Source: Rhizoclosmatium globosum (taxonomy: Eukaryota; Chytridiomycota; Chytridiomycetes; Chytridiales; Chytriomycetaceae). Taken from it: DNA of 53,882 nucleotides. Below are positions 11,191 through 19,964 of this stretch, piece by piece. Positions within the stretch are counted from its first letter, which is position 1. Every line of letters begins with the position of its first letter. The translations under genes and the position numbers were made by a program. The notes beneath the pieces were generated by a model. That model saw only the letters and a list, made by a program, of their open reading frames with translations. It searched no databases and was not told the origin of the DNA. Location of the stretch: positions 1 through 53,882 of the forward strand of contig MCGO01000242.1 of the NCBI GenBank assembly GCA_002104985.1. The letters are read 5' to 3'.

Positions 11191-11736
11191 ATGACCGTCC
11201 TCCCTCATTCGTCGCTCCAACCCGGGTTACCATTTCCAAGCCTTGAGATTAATGTTGTTGGCATTGAAGAAACCCAGCCCCTTTTTGATGCCACTTCTGA
11301 GAGAGCAAAATTGATTGTAGTATTCCGCGGCGCCTTTTGTCCATTTTGTCGCAAGACAATTGAAAAACTGAAGGAGACACTTCCGTTACTTCAAGAAGCT
11401 GAAATTGATTTGATCGCCATAAGTGCAGACAAACAAGAAGTAGCCGAAAAATACGTGCAAGACAATGAAATCACGTTTCCTGTTGGATATAACCTCGGAG
11501 TACAAGAAATGAAACAGTTGGGTGTGTACGTCAGTGCACCCACCAACTATATTGAGCAGGAGCAGGTCTTTTCGGAACCAGCTTGGTTTTTGGTGTTATC
11601 AAACGGATTGATCAAGCTTTTAGATTATTCCTCTGTTCCGTTTGGAGGACGGCCAGATGTTGAGCGAGTTGTTCAGTTTTATAAGTGGACGCTTGGAAAC
11701 GGAAGCAAGGTTGCATGGGGAGCACATGCAATCTAA
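11191..11736 (+). CDS. AhpC/TSA-type thioredoxin-fold (peroxiredoxin-like) protein
   Basis: 181 residues in a single exon. The thioredoxin fold is clear: LIVVFRGAFCPFCRKTIEKL carries a CxxC pair at the position of the peroxidatic/redox Cys. It is followed by EIDLIAISADKQEVAEKYV, ITFPVGYN and a cis-Pro-region strand in EPAWFLVLSNGLIK. This matches the AhpC/TSA-like redox family often annotated as peroxiredoxin-like or alkyl hydroperoxide reductase-like. Expected activity is thiol-dependent reduction of peroxides or disulphide exchange. The ATG at 11191 was preferred; an upstream in-frame GTG gives a longer but non-ATG start. It lies head to head with the truncated oxidoreductase. The frame is clean and there are no introns. 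Confidence 0.75.
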   Translation: MTVLPHSSLQPGLPFPSLEINVVGIEETQPLFDATSERAKLIVVFRGAFCPFCRKTIEKLKETLPLLQEAEIDLIAISADKQEVAEKYVQDNEITFPVGYNLGVQEMKQLGVYVSAPTNYIEQEQVFSEPAWFLVLSNGLIKLLDYSSVPFGGRPDVERVVQFYKWTLGNGSKVAWGAHAI

Positions 11737-12220
11737 GTGAGCATATCATAGCAATAAAGCAGAGTCTTTTCATTATTTGGGTTTTCAAGGAAAGAAAGAA
11801 TGTGTGGACGAACAGCTCTCTTCTGCTCACATCGCAAAAATTTGCCCTGCTTTTTTGGCGGTGATTTGACACCATATCAAACGGAACTTCTTTGGAGTTA
11901 AAATTCATGCCAAATTGACAGAAAGTAAGGGTTTGGATTGGGGTGGATGAGTTTTTGGGTTTCGAAAGCCAAATTTGACGCTGGATTGACGTTGGAATTT
12001 TGGCATTAACTGGAGCAAGGTTTGGACTCCAATTATTGTCAATGATGGAGAAATATTATTGCAATTGTTGAGGAGCTGAATCGTTGCCGATTCTGATCTA
12101 AGTGTATGGCTGGTTTATAAGATCCACTTCTGCAACAACTTTGGGCTAACAGATGTATTGGAGATGATGGTGATTCAACCCAGCATATAAACGCAAGTGT
12201 TGTCATCAAGTTGACTGCAC

Positions 12221-12267
12221 TTTTTGACCAACGTGCAACATTCTTGTATCCCTGGTTTGATAATGTC
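12221..12267 (-). repeat. Partial duplicate of the Ulp1-like gene exon
   Basis: About 47 bases here match 13163-13209 with only a few differences (ctttttgaccaacgNgcaac, attcttgtatccctg, tttgataatg). In the intact exon this encodes SKQGYKNVARWSK on the minus strand. The local copy encodes SNQGYKNVARWSK. The direct repeat, about 940 bases apart, suggests element duplication or a solo fragment. Confidence 0.7.
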
Positions 12268-12341
12268 CTCGCATCCACTCGCACCACCTACACAAACCAC
12301 CCAACTCCTCGACCATTTACATGGGCTATTGCTTTTAGTTT

Positions 12342-12371
12342 TTTCTCTCTCTATCTCTCTCTCTCTCTCTC
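12342..12371. repeat. (CT)n microsatellite
   Basis: A run of ct dinucleotides interrupted once by tat lies in the repeat-rich flank of the transposon island. Confidence 0.85.
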
Positions 12372-12672
12372 ACTGGCTTGCCCAAGCATGTGTAAGGCAG
12401 TGAGCGGAATTCTACTCGCATCCACTCACACCCTCTCATTTGTTATAGATGATGGAGAAGATCAGAGCATGTTGTTGCATTTTTATGTTGGAGTACAATG
12501 AGCAGTGATCATCTTGTACTGGTGGTGGCAAGTGGTGGCAAGTGGTGGTGTTGGTCCTTCCATTTTTGTAAAATTTGAAGGTCGGTCCTTCCATTTTTGT
12601 ACAATTGGAAGGTCCGCCCTTCAAAATGTATACACACCCTCTCCCGCCCAAAACATCCGCCATCTAACCCAT

Positions 12673-14409
12673 TTATTCAAATGCGCGCAACTCTCCACAA
12701 CAAATCTCCAATAAAATTCTCCTCCGTATGAAAGACATGTCGTTTTGAGCGAAATCCCAGGACCCATTACGTGACAGACATTCCATGTACCTGCACACAA
12801 ATAAGCCACAATCCCAGCTATTTGATTGGCGAGGTATATCCTTTGGTGGAATAAGTACAATTCTGTTGATTTTGCAATATACATACTCTTCTGCACTGAG
12901 CTTTCCAAATTCTGTCAGGGAACGCCCCCTTACATTTCTTTGACAACCATTCACTCCTCAAATACTCCCTTGTCAACTTGAAAAATGCAGGATTTTCCCT
13001 ACCAAAGCTGTCATAGTATTCAATTGATTTCTTCTTGAAGTCAACCACCCCAAGACTCCAATGATTGGTGGTATGAATGGGAAAGAGAAGTAAGTCAAGG
13101 TCAAACGTGTTGAACTGTTCAAATATTAGAGAAATAAAATAAAACAAATAGAAAACTCACACTTTTTGACCAACGCGCAACATTCTTGTATCCCTGCTTT
13201 GATAATGTTGTAAAGAAAAAGCAGCTGTGAATGTGAATTTTAGAGTAATGGAAGCCAGTATCACTTCCATGTTTCAAGGAACGCTCCATAATTAGCCTTC
13301 CATACTCGTCCAGAACCTTCAATCAAACCATTTAGACATACCAGAAGGAAAACAAGACACATACTTCATCATTCAACCATTGCCTTGGCTTCAACGTTTG
13401 CAGAGCACTAACTTGAACGCGACAATGCTGAGGCACTTGGCGATTCTCTGGTGATTTTTCAAACACGTTATTCATTATTTCCAGATCCTCCTTGCTGAAT
13501 TTATAGTTCCCTGAGGGAGCTACATGTGAAATACACTCCACTTCTGAATCGTCGCAATCAGAAACCACCACAACCAGTGATCCCACCGCGTGAGACTTCA
13601 AAATAACATCATCATCATGCATAGGTGCAACCCCGCTGGCTGCTTTTCCTGAAACAAAGGGAGCCAAACTGGAGGTATTCTCTTCCAAAGCCATGTTTGC
13701 AGCATTTCCAGACAGAAAATCTTGATAAGTACAAATATCTGAGATTTCAAAGCTATGAAGGATTCTACAAGTTGGTGTTAACACAAAGTGTGGCTAGATA
13801 TCAATCTCACCTTTCCCTCGTCGAAAAACAGTCTGGGACAGTCTCCACCTTAATAGCAAGTTTCCTCCTAGTAGACAGATTGAAATGGAGTAACGGATCA
13901 ATACGTATCCCAGATCCTTCAGGCTCAATTGAGTCAGAAACAGAAACAACGGTTGGGCCATCCTTCAATGTCCATTCACTTTCCCCGCACACAATGTGCC
14001 AATATAGATTGGTGACACCAAAGAGTTCCTCAATTACACACATTTCTTTGCCGAACCTTTCAGGTACTCCTCTCTTATATACAGCCAACCAGCCATGACA
14101 CACTTTTGACCGTGCTGCATCCTTCAGATCTCTTGTTTGTATGCTGTGCAAAGTGGAGTCTTCCTCTGATTGACGACGACGCTGTTCTCCTTTGAAGTAA
14201 TTGTCCATGTCATGGAGTAGTGCTCGAAGTGCATCTGAGTTCAGATAAGGCAGATCATTTTGTTTGATGTGCATGCGTACAAGGTCTTTGACTTTTACCC
14301 TCTCCCACCCGCTTGAATCCCAATTCAACAGTGGAGAAATCTCTTTCCAATAAAGAGGTTCAATGGTTGCTGTTGCCTTTAGATTACGCAGCTTCTTTGA
14401 TTTTGTCAT
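12673..14409 (-). CDS. Ulp1-type (C48) cysteine protease, transposon-associated, degenerate 3' end
   Basis: Minus-strand exons: 14409-13811, 13764-13365, 13316-13161 and 13114-12673, with GT-AG junctions that keep phase. The N-terminus (TKSKKLRNLKATATIEPLYW) is of unknown function. The protease part begins at LKPRQWLNDEVLDEYGRLI, the WLNDE hallmark of Ulp1 peptidases. It continues to TTNHWSLGVVDF (catalytic His), IEYYDSFG (Asp) and RQSNSWDCGLFVCRYMECL (Cys). After KCKGAFPDRIW a one-base shift is needed to reach the Cys block, so the gene is damaged or carries an indel there. Ulp1-like proteases occur in cellular deSUMOylation but also as cargo of CACTA/EnSpm-type transposons. The neighbouring transposase-like fragment and duplicated exon favour the latter. 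Confidence 0.65.
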
Positions 14410-14586
14410 GGTTTTGCTCTTTTTCAAATCAAGGTGGATACAACTACTCTCAAAGTCAATGAAGTCCTTATTTTGTTGAAAATTATGATCGTTTTTTAGA
14501 TACTCGCAGCAATAACAGCATGCAATACTTAAAGTAGCCTACAATACTTAAAGTAAATATAAATCAAAACAAATATATGGATGTGG

Positions 14587-14641
14587 TAGCCTAGTTGGTT
14601 GACTGCGTCCTCATCAACATGAAAGCTACTGGTTCAAATCC
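14587..14641 (+). repeat. tRNA-like RNA polymerase III promoter head, copy 1
   Basis: An A-box match (tagcctagttgg, 14587-14598) and a B-box match (ggttcaaatcc, 14631-14641) lie at tRNA-like spacing. The flanks do not form a 7-bp acceptor stem, and the T stem pairs in only about four positions. It is therefore not a functional tRNA gene; a tRNA-derived SINE head or tRNA relic is more likely. Confidence 0.45.
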
Positions 14642-14723
14642 GGCGACTGCAGAATCTTCTTAAACACTGTTATTGATAATGAGAGACAGAAAGATGTGTT
14701 TTCCTCCAAAATTTACAGGATGT

Positions 14724-14779
14724 TAGCTCAAAAGGTAACGCGCGCGGTAGTTGCGCTCAGAGGGTGTATGTTCAAACCC
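14724..14779 (+). repeat. tRNA-like RNA polymerase III promoter head, copy 2
   Basis: A second A box (tagctcaaaagg, 14724-14735) and B box (tgttcaaaccc, 14769-14779) lie about 137 bases downstream of the first pair in the same orientation. Stem complementarity is poor again, so a SINE-like or decayed tRNA origin fits better than a live tRNA. Confidence 0.4.
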
Positions 14780-15154
14780 CGTCGCCTGCTGGTCATTGAC
14801 TTTCTTTTGTTCACAATGGAATACAAAACCAGAATTTATCAGAAATATCTTTTCATCTACTTTACCTGTAACGCGGTCGTGACGTGGGGCTGCAGAGAGA
14901 ATAAGAGAATTAGGATGCGTCGTAACTATAATATGCTCTTACACTTACAACAGGGGGTTCTCAGTGCCTGCTTTCATTTGGTCAAGGGGAGCTCTTTCAA
15001 TGCAAGGGGAGCTCATTCAAGAGGCGCGCACCTCAGAACCAGGCGGAGCGCGAAACGGCCAGGGTCGTCTTGGGTAGTCACAAATGGTAGTGACATCTTC
15101 ATCTGAAGTGTCACCAAGAATATGGTCCAGCTGCCCCAAAATAGCATACCTAGG

Positions 15155-15718
15155 CTAACCAAGGGACACAGGACAAACCTTCTTTGAGACAGCAACTCCT
15201 GTGTTTCTTCTGTTGCTGGTTCGGAAAGGCACTTTCAATGCCCTTATGTGTTTTGTCTCATGTGGTGATGTGTTGACATTAAGAGGATGACCCCATTGTT
15301 CAATGCAAGCTTGAGTATGATGCATAAGACTGTGAAGCTTTGGAATTTGAAACTTATGGCCTAAATCACCAAAGAGTGTCACGAAAGCCTTTCCAAACTC
15401 TTTCATAAGATTGGTGATCTGCAACAATGAAGATTCAAGCACGCCCCCAGGTTGTAACATCAATTTTCTTGCTTTTAAGTACGGAATCATCATGCTTTCA
15501 AACTTTGTCCAATAATGACCATGCAGTATGCCTTGCATTGCAAACATAAAGACTTGAATAATGCTCTTACGTTCGTGGCCTTTCAAATGGGACAATCGGA
15601 AACTGGGATCACCTGCAATTTTGAGGATAAATGGCTCTATTTTTCCTTTTCCCCTCCCCAAAACCTGACCAAAAATAATGGCAAGTCTGTTGCCTCCTGT
15701 GGCACATGGATCATCCAC
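15155..15718 (-). mobile_element. CACTA/Plavaka-like transposase fragment
   Basis: About 187 residues are open without an ATG start. The segment KLHSLMHHTQACIEQWGHP followed by HETKHIRALKVPFRTSNRRN matches the pattern in the C-terminal part of fungal Plavaka-type CACTA transposases (K-hHSL.H....I...G....E..H...K..+R.TNR). Upstream blocks (GRGKGKIEPFILKIAGDP, FRLSHLKGHERKSIIQVFMFAM) are plausible transposase core. The catalytic DDE part and both termini are missing, so this is a fragment. Together with the Ulp1-like protease gene it suggests one CACTA-type element broken into pieces. Confidence 0.55.
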
Positions 15719-15853
15719 TCAATCCCTCAGCTCCCAAGATGCAGCACAGTCTCGCAACAGCTCTGCCACCCCAGTTTATACAGATCCTCTCCTATTAAAT
15801 GCACACAGTTAAGGTTTTGTGCTCTATTACTTTGTCACTAACTTAGTTTGTAG

Positions 15854-16809
15854 ATGCTCTTACAAAAGCATCTGTTGCAGTCAAGAGACTCCGCGAGGTC
15901 AATGAAGACCTGCAACTCATTGGTGTGGCTGAGGCTGCAATAGATATGTTCAAGGTTTTACTTGACTATGAGGCCAGAAACACTGAATTAGGGTTCCTGA
16001 CTGCAGGATTTTTGAAGAAGATGAAGACCAGTGTGGATGATATTCCTGGGAAACAAGATTCACCATTAACTTTCGAGAAGCTGTGCAACGTAAGTTACTT
16101 TCCAGTTGATATTCACTAAAGTAGTATTAGCGTGGCCTGGGGAAGGCTTTCCACACTTCGATTGGCAATAACGGAATGTATCCAACACTCCTTGCATCTC
16201 AAAATTCGTTACGCACTTTCCTAATTGGACTGAACTCGGAAGATTTCAATCCTGATCGTGAAGCTGTTTGGCAAGAAGTGCATGCACAGGCTGTTCCCAA
16301 TGAGGTTAGTTTTGGATATACTCCAAACAAACTGAATTAAAATAATGATTCTTTAGCTGCTCAAACTTGCAAGTGAGCAACGATCATTGATCACAACTAG
16401 AGTTCGTGGAAAGGCACCTGGTTTTTTTGGCATCGACTCCTCTGCCGTGATTTCCACTTCATCCAATCAACAGGAAATCGACAATTTTGTGAAGTTGGAC
16501 ACTGTTATCAAAGCAAGAGATGCCCTGGATGATAATACCAAGGTGAAAGAGTTTCTTGCTGCATGTCGACATGGAAAAGGAAACAGCAAGGTGGACTTGT
16601 TGCCATGTGAACAAGCATTTGCATATGCTGTGGTAAGTCTATGGTTGGATGGCAAGCATACTGTTACAGAGAGTGAAGCCAAACCATTAATGACCGATTA
16701 CATGACAAAATTTAAGCTTGGTACTGCCCCAATAGCCTTTGCCCCAACAGCCTCAGTTAATGTTGCACCTCAAGGAAATGCAAGCATCTTTGCAAATCTC
16801 TTTGCTTAG
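15854..16809 (+). CDS. Unknown multi-exon gene, 5' end missing
   Basis: Three exons (15854-16089, 16131-16304, 16357-16809) join in phase through short GT-AG introns and end at a tag (16807-16809). The product is about 287 residues. It starts helical (ASVAVKRLREVNEDLQLIGV...MFKVLLDYEARNTEL) and contains LNSEDFNPDREAVWQEVHAQ and RGKAPGFFGIDSSAVIS. It ends in a low-complexity Ala/Thr/Pro tail. No known domain is recognised. The first exon opens right after an acceptor-like ttgtag with no in-frame ATG, so at least one upstream exon is absent or lost at the transposon junction. The location suggests an element-encoded or element-captured gene. Confidence 0.5.
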
Positions 16810-17719
16810 TTTCTTTTTTGAGTATCCAAAGCCATAAATATATCCCATATCCCCCTCCTCAATTGTTTTATTGTTTCTTTACCCAGAATATTATAAAGAG
16901 CAAGCTTGGCATATGGCTTTAATCTGTGTTGAGCCTCTCTATTGTGCCCAATCACAGTGATTCCTCAAATACTTCCCTAGAAGCCAAATATACTCTATAT
17001 TAAATCAAGTCAAAAGCTTTGTAACAATGGTGAAAGCAACAGTCATCCAAGACATTGGGTCAATCCTGCATTTCAGAGAAAGTATGTGCAAGTTCAATTC
17101 ACACTACCTGTCCTACAAGCTTTGTACTTCTTTCTTTCTTTTTCCAATCCGCTAAACTCTACCACATCAGACCAATATGGCCCCGTATCAATTCTGGTTG
17201 CCAAAATTGCTTAGCCTCTGATTTTGGACACACATTTCCCACTGACCTAAAAGAATGGTTTCCACACAACTGCTTCTAAGTTGAAGTCTAGAGTCTCACA
17301 AGCTCTGCAGCAAAGTACTGTTCTCTTTTCTGTATTACAGTTAATCTGTTTCAGGAAAGTAAACTATCTTTTGTTTATTCTCTTTTGTCTGCATGACATC
17401 GTTCCTGATTCTTGGCCAAGCTTGGTGTTTGGCACTAATCTTGGGCCAGATTCTAAACCAGGCCAAATTTAACATGGACCGCTCTTCTTGTTTGGATCTC
17501 CAATTTTCCGCAATTTTCTTTTATCAATCTGATATGGGGCTGTGAAAAATACCAACCTACGACGAAGCCAGAATTGGTTTCGAACTAACACCAAGCTTCA
17601 GTGCCAACATCTAACTAGATCTCCACAGCCAATTTTTGCGATGCACCCACAGCCCATTTTTGCGATGCACCCACAGCCCTTGCGCAAGAAGCCACACGCA
17701 CGGGCCGCACAACTCGCAC
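16810..17719. other. Gene-poor stretch
   Basis: No convincing gene is present. Two 24-base direct repeats (cccatttttgcgatgcacccacag type) occur at about 17629-17676, just before the SRAP-like sequence. Otherwise nothing is recognisable. Confidence 0.45.
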
Positions 17720-18518
17720 GGACACGTATCGCCAGTCATTCAACATTGGGCCAATGCGAGCAGTTCCAGTCATGACGAGCACTTCACTTGAACTGATGCA
17801 ATGGGCAAGTTGAAGTCCCTCCTGTCAAACCTTGTCAAACCATCCACCAAATTAAACCAACTCAAAAAAGGGAATCTTCACAAACACAAAAGGCGGAAAA
17901 GAGCGCGGAACACTGTCAATCAACGCCCGCGAAGACACTCTCAAGGCCGGCGCTTCCTCAACTTGGAACGCAATCAAGGACAACCAGCGCTGTCTTGTCC
18001 CAGCCCAGGGCTTCTTTGAGTGGTGCGATAAGACAAGGAAACCCTTCTTTATCCACTCGCCATTGCTCAATCTCAACGACAAGGACGCTACAAAGAACGG
18101 CGAAAACAATTCAGGCATTTGGTGGTATGCTGGCGTATTCCACCTTCCCCCGCCGACGGCAACAGTTACGGAACATAAACAGCTTCCAACGTATTCTATT
18201 ATTACTTGTGACTCGGCTGGAACTCCGTTGGAATGGCTGCACGATCGTCTCCCCGTGATTTTGAATACGGATGAAGAACGTGCATTGTGGCTCGATGATT
18301 CTCTTCCTTTCAGTGCCGTCGCGCATTTGCTGAAACCGTTGCAGTCTGGAATGGAATGGCATGAAGTGGATCCTGGTGTGGGCAAGATAAAAAACGATAG
18401 TATTGACTGTATCGTTCCTATTGATGAGAAACCTGGTGGTTTATTCAAATTTCTAGTGCCAGACGTGTCAAATGTGTCTGCTCTAGTCTTTGAATCAATT
18501 CGACATTCTAACATTTGA
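17720..18518 (+). CDS. SRAP (HMCES/YedK-like) protein, frame-broken 5' part
   Basis: SRAP proteins form covalent crosslinks with abasic sites in single-stranded DNA. The 3' part (17856-18518) is open and shows GTLSINARED, RCLVPAQGFFEW (the conserved FEW block), KPFFIHSPL, IWWYAGVFHL and YSIITCDSAG. The active-site His region LEWLHDRLPVIL and a C-terminal INDSIDCIV-like end follow. The upstream part contains YRQSFNIGPMRAVPVM and SLELMQW, the expected N-terminal strands, but two frame breaks (around 17805 and the A-run at 17864-17870) separate it. The obligatory Met-Cys N-terminus (MCGR-type) with the catalytic Cys2 is not visible. It may lie on an unseen exon or be lost. Confidence 0.75.
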
Positions 18519-18665
18519 TAAATAAAAAAGAAATTTTACTTTGCCAGAAGCCTTTAATTTGAGGGATTTACATAATTTTTGGAGTTCTGATCTAGAAAGT
18601 TTTTCAAAATCTGGGATAGACATGGCGGGAGAATGAGAGACCAGGGTAGAGAGAATAAACAAATA

Positions 18666-19388
18666 TTATTTATTTGAATTTTGAGCCAGTTTAAGTGCAG
18701 AATTGTAAGCAGCATCCAAATCAGACTCTGACCAATTAGTTTTCTTTTGATCTGGATCGATTTCATCCAATTCATTCAGAAGCCATTGGTAAGCTTTCTC
18801 CCAGGCTACTTTTTGTTTCTGAATTTTAGCAAGTTTAGTGATAGCCTAATGATAGAAGAAATTGAATGATTACCTGGTGTTAATGATTTAAGATGATTAC
18901 CTTTTCAGGATCATCATGGTAGAATTCTTGCATCTTATCGATTGCCCTTTTGTTTGATCATTGAAAGAAAGATTACTTTTCAATCCATTCCTCTTCTCTT
19001 TGAAAACAATCTTCATAAATAGCCCTTGGTTTCTGCATGACCCATCTATTGAGAATCGAAATATGAAATGTTACCTGTGGCGAGAATGACCCAAATGAAG
19101 TTTGAAAGTTTTTCTCCATCTATCTTCTGGATAAGAAAGGTGAGCGAGGCTTTTAAAGAAAAGATTAATAATTTTTACCTGTCATAGGAATAACTATCTA
19201 GTGGTTGTTGAACAGGAGGAATTAATCTCATGACTTTAGTCATATGTAGAGAAACTTTTGAACGGCCATTTTCAATGTATTGAGCTAATGATTTAATAAG
19301 AATAAGAGATACCTCTTAGAGCATTTTTGAATAGATGGCAAGAAGCAGAAGCATGCAAAAGCAAACGTTTTTTCACAGGGTCAGACAT
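18666..19388 (-). CDS. Probable mitoribosomal small-subunit protein mS23 (Rsm25-like), ultra-short introns
   Basis: Six exons on the minus strand (19388-19313, 19284-19179, 19149-19075, 19045-18977, 18946-18901, 18845-18666) give 183 residues with all phases consistent. The introns are 28, 29, 29, 30 and 55 nt; the last consists of two abutting GT...AG units of 27 and 28 nt. The protein has VSLHMTKVMRLIPPVQQP, HLSYPEDRWRKTF and HRWVMQKPRAIYEDCFQRE. These recall the PP..., YPEDxLRxxFxxDHP and RPRxxxE blocks of mS23/Rsm25. A long charged helix and DEIDPDQKKTNWSESD end follow. Composition is much more AT-rich than flanking genes. The intron model is well supported by reading frame; the family call is by motif memory only. 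Confidence 0.55.
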
Positions 19389-19438
19389 TGCAAGACCAGG
19401 GTAAGAGATAAGAAGAGATGAAATAAAAAAGAGTAAAC

Positions 19439-19917
19439 ATGGGTGGAAACAATCAATTCTGTAAATGTTTAGGCAAGGCCAGTTATAATAATTCATTTGT
19501 TAATGATTGTTCATTGTGCACCAAAGCTTATTGTTTAAATCAATTTGGTACTTGTGGAAGTGATAATAATCAAACTGTTTCTTGGACTAGTAATTGTTTT
19601 GGTAAGTTTAAAAGAAAATCAAGATTAATAGGTATTACATTTAAAACAGATTTTAATTTCAAGGTATTTCGATTAGATCATTTCTTGATTAAAAGGTAAT
19701 GCTTTCAATTTAATCTTTTAAAATAGTGCGTGATAGTTTCCAGGACAAATGTATCATTTATGTATTCTTAGTGGTTCTCAGCATTCTAGTCATTATTGCA
19801 TTATTCAAACCTCATATAAAGAAATTAGAATCAGTAATCATCAATTTTATCTTATAACACCAGATCATTAAAGAAAGATATCCCAAAGTGTATGAAAGTT
19901 TAGGTGACTCTTTTTGA
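19439..19917 (+). CDS. Small cysteine-rich single-pass membrane protein with intron array
   Basis: Exons 19439-19601, 19727-19833 and 19864-19917 give 107 residues. The N-terminal part is Cys-rich (FCKCLGKASY, CSLCTKAYCLNQFGTC, TSNCFVRDSFQDK). It is followed by one membrane helix (CIIYVFLVVLSILVIIALF) and a short basic tail ending KVYESLGDSF. The C-C-rich head with CFxRDSxxD before the helix resembles a widespread small fungal membrane protein family of unknown function. The first intron is 125 nt and is built from four abutting GT...AG units; the second is 30 nt. The joining rule used is that only full removal of 19602-19726 keeps frame into RDSFQDK. Confidence 0.55.
19602..19726 (+). repeat. 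Array of four abutting 30-32 nt GT...AG units
   Basis: Units lie at 19602-19631 (30 nt), 19632-19663 (32), 19664-19695 (32) and 19696-19726 (31). Each begins gta and ends ag, so each internal junction reads ag/gta. The units are AT-rich and not identical. Their length equals that of the lone introns in the same 1.3-kb patch. Confidence 0.7.
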
Positions 19918-19964
19918 ATAAATCATCTAGATTTATTCGACTTCTTCTCCATGATCTTCCAATC

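Larger units (their letters stand above)
11737..12672. other. Repeat-derived intergenic DNA
   Basis: No complete gene is visible. The stretch contains a copy of part of the downstream protease gene (12221-12267), a CT microsatellite (about 12342-12371) and two copies of a gg-tccttccatttttgta unit near 12553 and 12585. A phrase like tcgcatccactc also occurs twice (near 12270 and 12415). It looks like the decayed 3' flank of the transposon to its right. Confidence 0.5.

Noticed and set aside
14587..14779. Two functional tRNA genes
   Set aside because: A and B boxes are good but acceptor and D stems do not pair, so they were listed as tRNA-like repeats only.
17281..17472. Small ORFs between the unknown gene and SRAP
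   Set aside because: Short, without domains, splice continuity or signal peptides; consistent with chance.
19632..19695. Units two and three of the intron array as exons
   Set aside because: Including either or both does not give the phase needed for the RDSFQDK membrane exon.
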